Source: Bin87 sp965204395 (GTDB lineage Bacteria; Chloroflexota; Dehalococcoidia; Lucifugimonadales; UBA3495). Taken from it: a stretch of 64,000 nt of DNA. Every line of letters starts with the position of its first letter. The stretch's first letter is position 1. Positions 43,250-54,683 of this stretch are shown one piece after another. The stretch lies in the NCBI GenBank assembly GCA_965204395.1, contig OZ241987.1, positions 682,001 to 746,000 of the forward strand, read 5' to 3'. The notes beneath the pieces were generated by a model that was not told the origin of the DNA, ran no database searches, and saw only the letters and a program-made list of their open reading frames with translations. The position numbers and the translations under genes were made by a program.

Positions 43250-44704
43250 CTGGGCTTTCCGCATTTCAAGCGGCGTAAGCGAGGGAGTCCACCATTCGTC
43301 GGTACAGAGCGACGGGGAATTCCTGCGTGTCGGGGTTGCCGGCCGACAGTGAGAAATCTTCCGATGCCAGCCAGAGGTGCCGACGCACCAGGGCGATGGC
43401 GTCCACGAAAGTTGGCGATGGTTTGTCGTACCAAGCGGCGGTGCGCGGAGTCATCGAATGTTGTTTTTGCAACGAATGGGCGGCCAGGGTGGTCCAGGAG
43501 AAGAGGCCCAGCAGCGCGGGCGTGGTGCGGGCGATGGCCAAGTCGGACCACTGGCGCTGGGTCTCCATGCCCAGGTGGGTTCGCGCCTCCTGAAAGGTGA
43601 CTTCGAGTTGCCAGCGCAGGACAAACCACTCCCGGATCTGGGTCGGGTTCGCCAACGGGTCGGTGCAGAGGAGGGCTTGGGGATCGAAAGCGCCTTCGGG
43701 ATCTCGGACCAGCACCCAGCGAATGGTCACCGCCGGTTTGCCCGAGCTGTACCAGACCGCGGTTTGGGAGGTAAGTTCCAGCGTGCGGATGGTGCCGTCG
43801 TACCACGCCACGGCGGCGACGGTCCAGGCCACATGGTCCTGGTCCAGGATGGTTTTCAGCGACGGTCGCCGCTGGCCTTTCAGGGCTGACCGGCCTTTCT
43901 GACCTGGCGGCCGAGGCGGCGCTGGCGCGTAGAGAGCGGCGTCCAAGCGCAGTCTGGCGATGAGGGTAACGGGTTCACGAAGGGATTGGCAGCAGTGGAG
44001 CAGATCCAGCACGGCGTAGCCGTTATCCCCCACCAGCACGAGAGTCCGGTGGGGCAGCCAGCGACGCAGCTGAATGACCATTTGCCGGGCCCAATCGGTG
44101 AGCTTCTTGTGCCGGCGTCCCTGCTGCTGGTAGTACCGAGAGGAAGGGGCCAGCACCGTGAGCACCGGCAGCGCCCAGTGGCGTCCCGCCCACGGCACGT
44201 GGCCCAGCCACATCAGGGAGATCCAGCGCAGGCCACTGGCCTTGACCAGTTGATGGCGGCTGGAACGCACCGCGTCCCGGTAGATGCCTCGTGCTTTGAT
44301 CTTAGCGCCCCGACGCCGCTCCAGGGTTTCGTCGATGCCGAAGACCAAGGGGCCGTCGCCCCGATCCAGATGCTGGAGCAAAAGCAAGAGCAGGACGCGG
44401 GCCACCGCGCGGGACGACCACACCGCCCGATTGAGCACCTCGTGGTAGCGGGCGTAGTCGCGCTGGTCGCTGCGGCCCATGACGCGCAGCGCTGCTGCCA
44501 CGGTGCGTTGACCTGTGGCCAGGATCGCGCCCACCAGCAGGAGTTGAGCCTTCTGCCAAGTGGGGTTGGTGAACAGAATTGCGAAGGGGGAGAGTATCGG
44601 TACAATGGCATTGGGCAGGGTGTGCATGGCTGGACCTTCAGTGACGTTTGGGTCAGGCCAGCTTACCCTGTCCTTTTACTTTTCTAAGCATGCGTAAAGT
44701 CTAG
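43250..44704 (-). mobile_element. IS701/IS4-like insertion sequence, about 1,455 bp
   Basis: The transposase at 43266-44627 is flanked by imperfect inverted repeats: CTGGGCTTTCCGCA (43250-43263) and the complement of CTAGACTTTACGCA (44691-44704). The left end also shares CATTTCAAG with the MITE in the methylase gene. I see no 5-bp target duplication (flanks CTGCG and ACAAA), so one end may have rearranged. Confidence 0.75.
43266..44627 (-). CDS. DDE transposase, IS701/IS4-like
   Basis: 453 residues, full length. Contains the family blocks ALRVMGRSDQRDYARYHEVL, FGIDETLERRRGAKIKARGI (first Asp in GIDET), VLVGDNGYAVLDLL (second Asp) and FVLRWQLEVTFQEARTHLGM (catalytic Glu in VTFQEAR), ending with a C-terminal helical region. 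All three catalytic residues are seen, so the enzyme may be active and could mobilise the MITE at 18648-18834. Its coding strand is the same as the HEAT genes downstream. Confidence 0.85.
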   Translation of the reverse strand: MHTLPNAIVPILSPFAILFTNPTWQKAQLLLVGAILATGQRTVAAALRVMGRSDQRDYARYHEVLNRAVWSSRAVARVLLLLLLQHLDRGDGPLVFGIDETLERRRGAKIKARGIYRDAVRSSRHQLVKASGLRWISLMWLGHVPWAGRHWALPVLTVLAPSSRYYQQQGRRHKKLTDWARQMVIQLRRWLPHRTLVLVGDNGYAVLDLLHCCQSLREPVTLIARLRLDAALYAPAPPRPPGQKGRSALKGQRRPSLKTILDQDHVAWTVAAVAWYDGTIRTLELTSQTAVWYSSGKPAVTIRWVLVRDPEGAFDPQALLCTDPLANPTQIREWFVLRWQLEVTFQEARTHLGMETQRQWSDLAIARTTPALLGLFSWTTLAAHSLQKQHSMTPRTAAWYDKPSPTFVDAIALVRRHLWLASEDFSLSAGNPDTQEFPVALYRRMVDSLAYAA

Positions 44705-44857
44705 ACAAAAAGTTGGGCGTTTTGGCGCCGACAGGAATGACTTTGCTATACCTGAATTCGGGCGGCGCGTGTGGGCGTTCGCAGTGACAGGTCGCGCAAA
44801 GCAGGTACGCGTGAACGTAAAACGGCACAGCTGCGAAAATCCGGCGTTTACTCGGTG

Positions 44858-44886
44858 TTGACAACGCCAAACCGATGGAGTACAGT
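44858..44886 (+). promoter_or_regulatory. Sigma-70 promoter of the 16S rRNA gene
   Basis: TTGACA (44858-44863), 17-base spacer, TACAGT (44881-44886). It lies about 87 bases upstream of the mature 16S 5' end and is oriented with it. Perfect -35 and a 4/6 -10. Confidence 0.75.
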
Positions 44887-44972
44887 AGCCGAACGTTATC
44901 GCCGTTGACGGCACAACGCCTCCGGCGACGACAGGCACTTTAACAGCTGAATAGTGAAAGGAAGTAAGGTTC

Positions 44973-46714
<1,742 letters not shown>

Positions 46715-46747
46715 AACCGGACTCGATCAGGGTCCGGTTTCCTTTTG
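46715..46747 (+). terminator. Terminator of the isolated 16S gene
   Basis: AACCGGAC (46715-46722) pairs with GTCCGGTT (46732-46739) over a 9-base loop, followed by TTCCTTTTGTCT. A rho-independent type end about 230 bases after 16S, before thiL. It confirms that the 16S unit ends here. Confidence 0.7.
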
Positions 46748-46799
46748 TCTCGTTGGGGTCGTCTTGTTCCTTAGACGTGGCGTGCGATAACCTACCAAA

Positions 46800-47807
46800 A
46801 TGCGCGTTTCAGACATCGGCGAATTCGGGTTGATCGAACTGGTCCAAAAATGGACCAAAGCCGACAACGCTACTGCCAAAGTGGTCGGCTCCCCCGGCTT
46901 CAGTGTTTCGGTGGACAACGGAGATGATGCCGCTGCAATCACATTCTCGCGGGCGCCAGTAACTGAGCTGTACACCACCGACACCATGGTGGACGGCATA
47001 CACTTCACCGCCACCACCACACCCTGGCGCGATCTGGGTTGGAAATCCATCGCGTCCAACATCAGCGATGTGGCAGCCATGGGTGGCGAGCCCGCGGTTG
47101 CACTGATAACGCTGGGACTGCCGCCGGATGCATTGGTCGACGATATCGAACAACTTTACTCGGGCATGTTGCAGATTTGCGGGGAATACGGCGCCGCCAT
47201 CATCGGCGGTGATATGGTGCGCTCACCAGTCGCGTTCATCACGGTGGCCCTGACCGGAATCGCCGCCGGCGACCCCATGGTCCGAGCGGCTGCCTACCCA
47301 GGCCATTTGGTGGCAGTTTCCGGGCCCGTGGGCGCGTCCGCCGGCGGGTTGCGCCAGTTGCTCTCTGATAGCGCGACGAAGGACTCGGAGTTGATCGCAC
47401 AGCACCGACGCCCGTACCCCCACGTGGCAGCAGGGAAAGCGCTGGTAACGGCCGGGGTTGGATGCGCCATGGACGTGAGCGACGGACTGGCCGACGACCT
47501 GGGCAAGCTATGCAAGGCGAGCGGAGTCAGCGCCAGGATATTTGCCGACCGCGTTCCCGTTCTTCCGGCGCTGAAAAACACGTTCCCCAACCACTGGTTG
47601 GATCTCGCGCTCTACGGCGGCGAGGACTACGTCCTGCTGTTCACCGCGCCGCCGGATATAATGGACGTCGCCATCGAGGCATTCCCCGACGGCGCGGCAG
47701 TGATCGGCGAAATTGTTGACGGAGAACCGGGCACGGTAACCATCCTGGACTCCATGGGCAACACTATCAACCGATCCGGCGCGGGCTGGGACCATTTCAT
47801 CAACTGA
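46800..47807 (+). CDS. thiL: Thiamine-monophosphate kinase
   Basis: 335 residues; phosphorylates thiamine monophosphate to the diphosphate cofactor, using ATP. Recognised by the start (DIGEFGLIELVQKW), the metal-binding NGDDAAAITF and TTDTMVDGIHF, WKSIASNISDVAAMGG, GGDMVRS and AMDVSDGLADDLGKLCKASG, then LYGGEDYVLLFT. All are standard ThiL/PurM-family residues. First gene of a cluster thiL-tsaE-tsaB-ndk. Start ATG at 46800 gives the regular N-terminus. Confidence 0.93.
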   Translation: MRVSDIGEFGLIELVQKWTKADNATAKVVGSPGFSVSVDNGDDAAAITFSRAPVTELYTTDTMVDGIHFTATTTPWRDLGWKSIASNISDVAAMGGEPAVALITLGLPPDALVDDIEQLYSGMLQICGEYGAAIIGGDMVRSPVAFITVALTGIAAGDPMVRAAAYPGHLVAVSGPVGASAGGLRQLLSDSATKDSELIAQHRRPYPHVAAGKALVTAGVGCAMDVSDGLADDLGKLCKASGVSARIFADRVPVLPALKNTFPNHWLDLALYGGEDYVLLFTAPPDIMDVAIEAFPDGAAVIGEIVDGEPGTVTILDSMGNTINRSGAGWDHFIN

Positions 47808-47813
47808 CTTCGA

Positions 47814-48350
47814 ATGCCGAACACCCTGACCATCCACACCGACTCCGCCGAGGAAACCCGTCGGATCGGCGAAATTATCGGCGAAGCCGCCTCTCCAGGT
47901 GACATCTACCTGCTCACCGGACCACTGGGCGCGGGCAAGACCTGTCTCACCCAGGGCATCGCCCGCGGGTTGGGGGTTGACCGCTACGCCCGCAGCCCGA
48001 CGTTCGTACTTATGACTCGATACCCGGGCCGGCTCGTCTTGCACCACGCCGACCTGTACCGCATCGACCATCCTGCCGAAGCATGGGATTTGGGACTGGA
48101 AGACATTATGTCATCAGGCGAGGATGTCCTGATCGTAGAATGGGCCGACCGCGCCGAGGAGATTTTCCCGGAGCACGCGCTGTGGATTGATCTGGACTAC
48201 GCCGTCGATGAACACCCCGCCTCCTGCGAAGTTGTCCCAGGCGAGGACGGAGGAATTCCCGGCCGCCGCCGCATCACGATTGAGGATGCCCCGGTGGGAT
48301 TCACCAAATTGCTGGATACCTTGCGGCCCACGATATCGGGAACCGCGTAA
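47814..48350 (+). CDS. tsaE: tRNA N6-threonylcarbamoyladenosine synthesis ATPase
   Basis: 178 residues. P-loop GPLGAGKTCLTQGIARGLG, then the switch/Walker B-type region RSPTFVLMTRYPG, LVLHHADLYRID and VLIVEWADRAEEIFP, as in TsaE. Partner of TsaB, TsaD and TsaC in making t6A at position 37 of ANN-decoding tRNAs. About 30 residues longer than usual in the C-terminal half (a charged insert before ITIEDAPVG). Six bases after thiL; its stop overlaps tsaB by one base. Confidence 0.92.
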   Translation: MPNTLTIHTDSAEETRRIGEIIGEAASPGDIYLLTGPLGAGKTCLTQGIARGLGVDRYARSPTFVLMTRYPGRLVLHHADLYRIDHPAEAWDLGLEDIMSSGEDVLIVEWADRAEEIFPEHALWIDLDYAVDEHPASCEVVPGEDGGIPGRRRITIEDAPVGFTKLLDTLRPTISGTA

Positions 48351-49087
48351 TGTTGCTGTCAATCGATACCTCGTCCCGCCACGGCGCCGCGGCCCTGTCC
48401 GATGCCGATGGCAACGTGCTGGAGGCCAGGCTCTGGCGATCCACCGCCAACCACACCGCCCAACTCATGCCCGCCGTGGCGGAGATCCTGAAAGCTCAGG
48501 ATACCCGGGCCGCTGAACTTGATGGGGTGGCGGTCGCGCTCGGCCCCGGTCCCTTCAGCGCCCTGCGTGTCGGCGTCAGCGCCGCCAAGGGGTTGGCGAT
48601 GGCCGGCGGCTTCGCGATTATCGGCGTTGACACTCTCGCGTTGGAAGCGCGGTCAAAACTCGTGCCGAATGGAATCGTTGCCGCTTGGTTGGATGCCGGC
48701 CGGAACGAAGTTGCAGCGGGCTGGTTCGACGGCCACGGAAGCCGAATCCGCGATGACGAAATAGCATCGACGGAAACCCTTTTGGATCACGACTCCGGGC
48801 TACCTCCCACTCTGATGGTTTACTGCGGCGAAGCTGCCCACAGCCGGCAGGATTCCATTGCAGGTTCCGGCAACGATAAGCTCCCCTCGCGCCCGACTTT
48901 GGTCATGCCCTGGACCCCCGCTGATCGCCTCTGGTCCTTGGCATCCGCCGCCGCCGAACGGTTGCGCCACAATGAAACCGACGACCTCGCCACATTGCAG
49001 CCCTACTACTTGCGGATGCCCACCATTGGCACGGCCAAGCGCCGCGACCGGGTTCGCCAGGGCCGTGTATCGACATCCTCAGATTGA
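48350..49087 (+). CDS. tsaB: tRNA t6A synthesis protein TsaB
   Basis: 245 residues of the ASKHA fold. MLLSIDTSSRHGAAALSDAD, NHTAQLMPAVAEIL and GVAVALGPGPFSALRVGVSA followed by AKGLAMAG are the TsaB signature. It forms a complex with TsaD and TsaE for t6A37 tRNA modification. The C-terminal region ends with LQPYYLRMPTIGTAKRRDRV. Start overlaps the tsaE stop by one base, so the genes are translationally coupled. Confidence 0.92.
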   Translation: MLLSIDTSSRHGAAALSDADGNVLEARLWRSTANHTAQLMPAVAEILKAQDTRAAELDGVAVALGPGPFSALRVGVSAAKGLAMAGGFAIIGVDTLALEARSKLVPNGIVAAWLDAGRNEVAAGWFDGHGSRIRDDEIASTETLLDHDSGLPPTLMVYCGEAAHSRQDSIAGSGNDKLPSRPTLVMPWTPADRLWSLASAAAERLRHNETDDLATLQPYYLRMPTIGTAKRRDRVRQGRVSTSSD

Positions 49088-49111
49088 AACTATCAGGAGA
49101 CAACCTTTTTG

Positions 49112-49564
49112 ATGGAACGCACTTTCGTTGCAGTCAAGCCCGATGGAGTTCAGCGCGGACTCATCGGGGACGTCGTATCTCGCTTGGAACGTCGCGGCCT
49201 GAAACTGGTCGCTATTCGACTCATGCAGGTCGACGAGGACCTGGCGAGTCGCCACTATGGAGAGCACGTCAACCGACCATTCTTTCCTTCTCTGGTCTCG
49301 TTTATCACGTCCGGCCCCATCGTCGCGATGATCTGGGAAGCCAACAACGCGGTGGCGCTTGCCCGTCAGACCATGGGGTCCACCAATCCCGGAGAGGCCT
49401 CGCCCGGCACCATCCGGGGCGACTTTGGCGTGGACATCGGCCGCAACATAGTTCACGGGTCCGACAGCGTGGAGTCCGCTGAGCGCGAGATCGGCCTCTT
49501 TTTCGGCGAGGGCGACGCGTTGGATTACCCGCGTACAGCCGACCAGTGGATTATAGAATCCTGA
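49112..49564 (+). CDS. ndk: Nucleoside-diphosphate kinase
   Basis: 150 residues. MERTFVAVKPDGVQRGLIGD, IRLMQVDEDLASRHYGEHVN, FITSGPIVAMIWEANNAV, GTIRGDFGVDIGRNIVHGSD (catalytic His in NIVHGSDS) and SAEREIGLFF are all standard. Transfers phosphate between NTPs and NDPs through the phosphohistidine. ATG 49112 is used; the preceding TTG is not needed. AGGAGA lies about 12 bases upstream. Ends overlapping the convergent rsfS by 14 bases. Confidence 0.95.
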   Translation: MERTFVAVKPDGVQRGLIGDVVSRLERRGLKLVAIRLMQVDEDLASRHYGEHVNRPFFPSLVSFITSGPIVAMIWEANNAVALARQTMGSTNPGEASPGTIRGDFGVDIGRNIVHGSDSVESAEREIGLFFGEGDALDYPRTADQWIIES

Positions 49565-49913
49565 CCACTTGAGGGGCCCGGCTCCACAGCCGCTCCAGAC
49601 CGAAGAAATCGCGCTCTTCCGGGCCGAAAATGTGGATGATTACATCTGCGAAATCCAGCAACACCCAGCCCGACGCCGGCGTGCCCTCCCGGTGATGCCG
49701 CGCTATGCCGGCGTCTTTCATGGCGTTGGTCATATCCTCTTCCAACGCCTCGATCTGGCGCACCGAGTCCGCGGTCATCACAACGAAATAATCGGCGAAC
49801 ACCGTCAGTTCGCGCAGGTCCATCATCACTATGTCGGTGGCCAGCTTCTCGGCGGCCAGATCCACGGCCAGCCGGGCCACTTCGGTTGGATTCAGGGTTT
49901 CGGTGGCGGTCAT
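49551..49913 (-). CDS. rsfS: Ribosome silencing factor RsfS/YbeB
   Basis: 120 residues from ATG 49913 (MTATETLNPTEVARLAVDLA). DIVMMDLRELTVFADYFVVM, VRQIEALEEDMTNAMKDAG, GWVLLDFADVIIHIFGPEER and FFGLERLW are the RsfS family blocks. Binds uL14 on the 50S subunit and prevents subunit joining in starvation. About 41 earlier in-frame codons are not conserved and were left out. It points towards ndk, with a 14-base overlap of the 3' ends. Confidence 0.92.
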   Translation of the reverse strand: MTATETLNPTEVARLAVDLAAEKLATDIVMMDLRELTVFADYFVVMTADSVRQIEALEEDMTNAMKDAGIARHHREGTPASGWVLLDFADVIIHIFGPEERDFFGLERLWSRAPQVVRIL

Positions 49914-50013
49914 ATTCCTAGAACGCGGTCGATTGTCACGAGACCTTTCCGGTGTGCAGAATGCGGTCACGCGAGTATAGGTTGACGATGGGTTGCCTTG
50001 CAATCCCCGTAGT

Positions 50014-50031
50014 TTGTGATATATTACACAA
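50014..50031. promoter_or_regulatory. Inverted-repeat operator-like site upstream of gltB
   Basis: TTGTGATATATTACACAA has TTGTG/CACAA arms around an AT centre. It sits about 110 bases before the gltB start and 100 bases after the rsfS start (divergent). Such an imperfect dyad could bind a dimeric regulator of nitrogen metabolism; no regulator was identified. Confidence 0.35.
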
Positions 50032-50139
50032 GTCAATTTTCCGGCGGTGCCGCTACGCCGCGCTGCCCCGGCAGAAATGGGTTTTCAACCCTTTGCTCTG
50101 CGGGCGGTTTTTCTTTTATTCTGGATGCAGGGTACGGCT

Positions 50140-53100
50140 ATGAATTCGCTCAAAGAACTGGCCCAATCCGGCGGTTTGTACTCCCCCGAGCATGAGCATG
50201 ACGCCTGCGGCGTCGGCATGGTAGCCAACATCAAGGGCGAAAAGACCCACACGATAATCACCGAATCCCTGCAGGTTCTGGACAATCTCGGACATCGCGG
50301 CGCTTCCGGCTCAGACCCGGACACCGGCGATGGAGCCGGCATTCTCGTCCAGATGCCCGATGCCTTCTTCCAAAAGGTGGCTTCGGAAGCCGGCGTAAAC
50401 CTTCCCGCCGAGGGCGAATACGGCGTCGGGATGGCGTTCCTGCCTCAGGACACCGCTGCCGTTGCGACTTGCGTAGCGCATATCGAAAAGGTGGTCGCCA
50501 ACGAGGGCTTGCGCCTTCTAGGGTGGCGCGACGTTCCTCTGGACCATTCGCAGATCGGACGCGACGCCCGTGCCGTTTGCCCCACCATTCGTCAGTTCTT
50601 CGTCGGCAAGGGATCTGCCAACACCCCCGACCGGACCGCGTTCGAGCGCAAGCTCTACGTGGTGCGCCAGGTCATTTCCCACACCGTCTCCGAAACCGGC
50701 ATCAGTGAAGATGACGCCGATTTCTTCTACCTGTGTAGCCTGAGTTGCAACACCGTCGTCTATAAAGGATTGCTGGTGTCGTACCAGCTTTCGCGTTTCT
50801 ACCTTGACCTTAACGACGATGACCTGATTTCAGCCTTCGCCCTGGTTCATTCCCGGTTCAGCACCAACACGCTGGGGCACTGGAAGCTGGCGCACCCGTA
50901 CCGCTACCTCGCCCACAACGGCGAGATCAACACGCTGCGCGGGAACATCAACTGGATGCACGCCCGCGAACAGCAATTCAGCTCCCCGCTCTACGGCGAC
51001 GACATCCATAAACTGGCGCCAATATGCGACCCGCTGGCCAGCGACACCGCCAGTTTCGACAACGCGCTCGAACTGCTGGTGATGACCGGTCGCGAACTTG
51101 CCCATTCCATGCTCATGATGATCCCCGAGGCTTGGGACCAGCATGAGACCATGTCCCAGGAAAAAAAGGACTTCTACGAATACCATTCCTGCATGATGGA
51201 ACCTTGGGACGGTCCCGCGATGATGCTTGCCACCGACGGCAAGGATGTCTGCGCCGTGCTCGATCGCAACGGCCTGCGCCCGTTCCGCTACACCGTCACG
51301 CACGACGACAAGCTCATCATGGCGTCGGAGACCGGAGTTCTTGAACTACCGCCGGAAAGCATCAGGGAGAAAGGTCGTCTCCAGCCTGGCCGGATGTACT
51401 TGGTCAGCTTCGACGAGGGCCGCATCATCGGCGACGAAGAGCTGAAGCACACGCTGTCCAACCGCCAACCTTACGGACAGTGGCTCAAGGAAAACAAGGT
51501 AGCCCTTGAAGACCTGCCCGAGACCGCACCGCTGCCTCCCGCCGGCGGCGCTAATCTCCGTCAGCAACAGCGTGCTTTCGGGTACACCATCGAAGAATTG
51601 CGGATGCTCACCACACCCATGGCCGCCGCCGGCTATGAGGCCATCGGCTCCATGGGCAACGACGCGTCGCTGGCCGTGCTGTCGGACCAGAACCGTTCGC
51701 TTTTCGACTACTTCAAGCAGCTTTTCGCCCAAGTCTCCAACCCGCCTCTGGATGCCATCCGTGAGGAGTTGGTGACTTCGCTGGAAGCCTTCGTCGGCAG
51801 CGAACAGAACCTATTCGAAGAAACTCCTGAACATTGCCGTCAACTCCGCCTCAAGTCCCCGCTCCTCACTGACGAGGAGTTGGCGCGGATCCGCGCGCTA
51901 GATCTCCCGGGCCTGTCGTCCGTGACGTTGTCGACCTTGTTTGACGCAAAGAGCGGTTCCCTAGAGCAAGCGGTGGATAACCTATGCACCGCAGCATCCC
52001 AGGCCATTGATGACGGCAAGAACATTATCATCCTGTCAGATCGTGGCGTAGATGCCAGCCAGGCTCCCATCCCCAGCCTGCTGGCCACCAGCGCAGTCCA
52101 TCATCACCTCACTCGCGCCGGCACCCGCACCCGCGTCGGATTGGTGGTCGAGTCCGGGGAACCCCGGGAAGTGCAGCACTTCTGCCTGCTCATCGGCTAC
52201 GGCGCCGGTGGCATCAACCCGTACCTGGCCCTCGAATCGGTGCGCGACCTCGCTGAACGTGGCGAGCTCAACGGAACGAAACCCGATTACGCGGTGTACA
52301 ACTTCATCAAGGCCAACGAGAAGGGCATCCTCAAGGTGATGTCCAAAATGGGCATTTCCACCGTGCAGTCCTATCGGGGCGCCCAGATTTTTGAAGCTAT
52401 CGGCATCAACGACGACCTGATCGAGCGTTACTTCACCCGCACGCCCTCCCGCATCCAGGGTATCGGCCTGGACATTGTCGAAGAAGAGACCCTCCAGCGG
52501 CACTACTCCGCCTTCGAAGACCCATTCGTTCCAGGAATGCAGGAACTGGACATGGGCGGGCAGTACCAATGGCGCCGCCACGGCGAGTTCCACCAGTGGA
52601 ATCCCGAAGCCATCGCCAAGCTCCAGTACGCCACACGCTCCAACGACCCCCGCGCCTATCGCGAGTTCGCCGACGATGTCAACGACCAGAGCCGTAGGAT
52701 GGCAACATTGCGTGGCCTTCTGGAGTTCAAAGACGGACAATCCATCTCCATCGATGATGTCGAACCCGCGGTTGAAATAGTCAAGCGTTTCGCCACCGGA
52801 GCCATCTCACTCGGCTCCATCAGCCGCGAAGCTCACGAGACCATGGCTATCGCCATGAACCAACTCGGAGCCCGCAGCAACACCGGCGAGGGCGGCGAAG
52901 ACTTCCACCGTTACACCCTGGACGACAACGGCGACAACCGCTCCAGCGCCATCAAGCAGGTGGCGTCCGGACGCTTCGGCGTGACTCCGAACTACCTCGT
53001 CAACGCCACCGACCTGCAGATCAAGATGGCCCAGGGCTCCAAGCCCGGGGAAGGTGGACAGCTACCAGGGCACAAAGTCGACGAGTACATCGGATGGGTG

Positions 53101-54681
53101 CGCCACACCACTCCCGGGGTCGAACTGATCTCGCCGCCGCCGCACCACGACATCTACTCCATCGAGGACCTGGCCCAACTCATCCACGACCTGAAGAACA
53201 TCAACCCCGAGGCGCGTATTCACGTGAAGCTCGTGTCTGAGGTTGGTGTTGGCACCATCGCTGCCGGAGTCTCTAAGGGACACGGCGACGTGGTGCTCAT
53301 CAGCGGACACGACGGCGGGACCGGCGCTTCGCCGGAATCTTCCATCAAGCACGCCGGCCTGCCTTGGGAGTTGGGCGTTGCCGAAACCCAACAGGTGTTG
53401 GTCGCCAACGATCTCCGTGGGCGCATCGTGGTGCAAACCGACGGCCAGTTGAAGACCGGCCGCGACGTTGCCATCGCCGCGTTGTTGGGCGCGGAAGAGT
53501 TCGGCATGGCCACTGCGGCACTTATCGTCAACGGCTGCATCATGCTCCGCAAGTGCCACCTCAACACTTGCTCGGTGGGAATTGCCACCCAGGACCCTGA
53601 ACTCCGCAAGCGTTTCGCGGGCCAGCCGGGACACTTGGTCAACTACTTCTACTTCGTGGCCGAAGAGTTGCGCGAAATCATGGCTGAACTCGGCTTCCGT
53701 ACCGTTGCCGAAATGGTCGGCCGTGTGGACAAACTCGAAACCCGCAAAGCCGTCGATCACTGGAAAGCTTCCGGTATAGACCTTTCCAAGCTACTGACGA
53801 TTCCCCCAAGGGCGGAGCGAGTCCAGACCTACTGTTGCATCGAGCAGGACCACGGGCTGCATAAGGCTTTGGACCACCAATTGATCGCGCAGGCGCAGTC
53901 CTCCATCGACCACGGCACGCCCGTCGAAATCAATCTGCCGGTTAGAAACGCCAACCGCACCGTCGGCGCTATGCTGAGCGGGCGCGTCGCTCAAAAATAC
54001 GGTGAAGATGGTCTGCCCGACGACACCATCAAGATCAATCTCCAGGGGTCCGGCGGACAGAGTTTCGGCGCTTTCCTGGCGCCCGGCGTATCCATCAACC
54101 TGGCAGGGGACACTAACGACTACATGGGCAAGGGAATCGGTGGCGGTCGCCTCGTCATCGTGCCGCCCGCGGGTTCTGGGTTCGTCGCGGAGGACAACAT
54201 CATCATCGGTAACGTCGCGCTTTACGGCGCCACCGGCGGCGATGTGTTCATTCGTGGCCGCGCCGGCGAACGATTCGCCGTCCGCAACAGTGGCGCCCGT
54301 GCGGTCGTAGAAGGTGTGGGCGACCACGGTTGCGAGTACATGACCGGCGGCGTCGTTGCCGTGATCGGCAGCGCCGGCCGCAACTTCGGCGCTGGCATGA
54401 GCGGCGGCATCGCGTTCGTGTATGATCCGGACGGCGACTTCCACATTCGATTCAATGACGGCATGGCGGACCTGGAAGACCTGGTTGAACCAGAGGACAT
54501 CGACCTGCTCCACAACCTCCTGTCCGAACACCTGGAGCGCACCGGAAGCGGACCGGCCCAGCGCATACTGGACGATTGGAACGACAGCGTGAGCAAGTTC
54601 CGCAAGGTCATGCCCCGCGACTATCGCCGCGTGCTGCAAGAACGCGCCCAACGACAGGCGGACGAACTGGTAACGGTCTAA
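50140..54681 (+). CDS. gltB: Glutamate synthase large subunit
   Basis: 1,513 residues. Converts glutamine and 2-oxoglutarate into two glutamates. Starts MNSLKELAQSGGLYSPEHEH; the short propeptide is followed by C23 in DACGVGMVA, the N-terminal nucleophile of the glutaminase domain. Later come the central domain (FGYTIEELRMLTTPMAAAGY), the FMN/synthase domain (NTGEGGEDFHRYTL, KPGEGGQLPGHKVDEYIGWV, SGHDGGTGASPESSIKHAGL), the 3Fe-4S cluster ligands in CHLNTCSVGIATQDPELRKR, and the C-terminal beta-helix (GKGIGGGRLVIVPPAG). ATG 50140 is chosen over 50047, which has an atypical leader. GltD follows with two bases between. Confidence 0.95.
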   Translation: MNSLKELAQSGGLYSPEHEHDACGVGMVANIKGEKTHTIITESLQVLDNLGHRGASGSDPDTGDGAGILVQMPDAFFQKVASEAGVNLPAEGEYGVGMAFLPQDTAAVATCVAHIEKVVANEGLRLLGWRDVPLDHSQIGRDARAVCPTIRQFFVGKGSANTPDRTAFERKLYVVRQVISHTVSETGISEDDADFFYLCSLSCNTVVYKGLLVSYQLSRFYLDLNDDDLISAFALVHSRFSTNTLGHWKLAHPYRYLAHNGEINTLRGNINWMHAREQQFSSPLYGDDIHKLAPICDPLASDTASFDNALELLVMTGRELAHSMLMMIPEAWDQHETMSQEKKDFYEYHSCMMEPWDGPAMMLATDGKDVCAVLDRNGLRPFRYTVTHDDKLIMASETGVLELPPESIREKGRLQPGRMYLVSFDEGRIIGDEELKHTLSNRQPYGQWLKENKVALEDLPETAPLPPAGGANLRQQQRAFGYTIEELRMLTTPMAAAGYEAIGSMGNDASLAVLSDQNRSLFDYFKQLFAQVSNPPLDAIREELVTSLEAFVGSEQNLFEETPEHCRQLRLKSPLLTDEELARIRALDLPGLSSVTLSTLFDAKSGSLEQAVDNLCTAASQAIDDGKNIIILSDRGVDASQAPIPSLLATSAVHHHLTRAGTRTRVGLVVESGEPREVQHFCLLIGYGAGGINPYLALESVRDLAERGELNGTKPDYAVYNFIKANEKGILKVMSKMGISTVQSYRGAQIFEAIGINDDLIERYFTRTPSRIQGIGLDIVEEETLQRHYSAFEDPFVPGMQELDMGGQYQWRRHGEFHQWNPEAIAKLQYATRSNDPRAYREFADDVNDQSRRMATLRGLLEFKDGQSISIDDVEPAVEIVKRFATGAISLGSISREAHETMAIAMNQLGARSNTGEGGEDFHRYTLDDNGDNRSSAIKQVASGRFGVTPNYLVNATDLQIKMAQGSKPGEGGQLPGHKVDEYIGWVRHTTPGVELISPPPHHDIYSIEDLAQLIHDLKNINPEARIHVKLVSEVGVGTIAAGVSKGHGDVVLISGHDGGTGASPESSIKHAGLPWELGVAETQQVLVANDLRGRIVVQTDGQLKTGRDVAIAALLGAEEFGMATAALIVNGCIMLRKCHLNTCSVGIATQDPELRKRFAGQPGHLVNYFYFVAEELREIMAELGFRTVAEMVGRVDKLETRKAVDHWKASGIDLSKLLTIPPRAERVQTYCCIEQDHGLHKALDHQLIAQAQSSIDHGTPVEINLPVRNANRTVGAMLSGRVAQKYGEDGLPDDTIKINLQGSGGQSFGAFLAPGVSINLAGDTNDYMGKGIGGGRLVIVPPAGSGFVAEDNIIIGNVALYGATGGDVFIRGRAGERFAVRNSGARAVVEGVGDHGCEYMTGGVVAVIGSAGRNFGAGMSGGIAFVYDPDGDFHIRFNDGMADLEDLVEPEDIDLLHNLLSEHLERTGSGPAQRILDDWNDSVSKFRKVMPRDYRRVLQERAQRQADELVTV

Positions 54682-54683
54682 TA

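Noticed and set aside
43245..44709. Target-site duplication of the IS701-like element
   Set aside because: Flanks CTGCG and ACAAA do not match.
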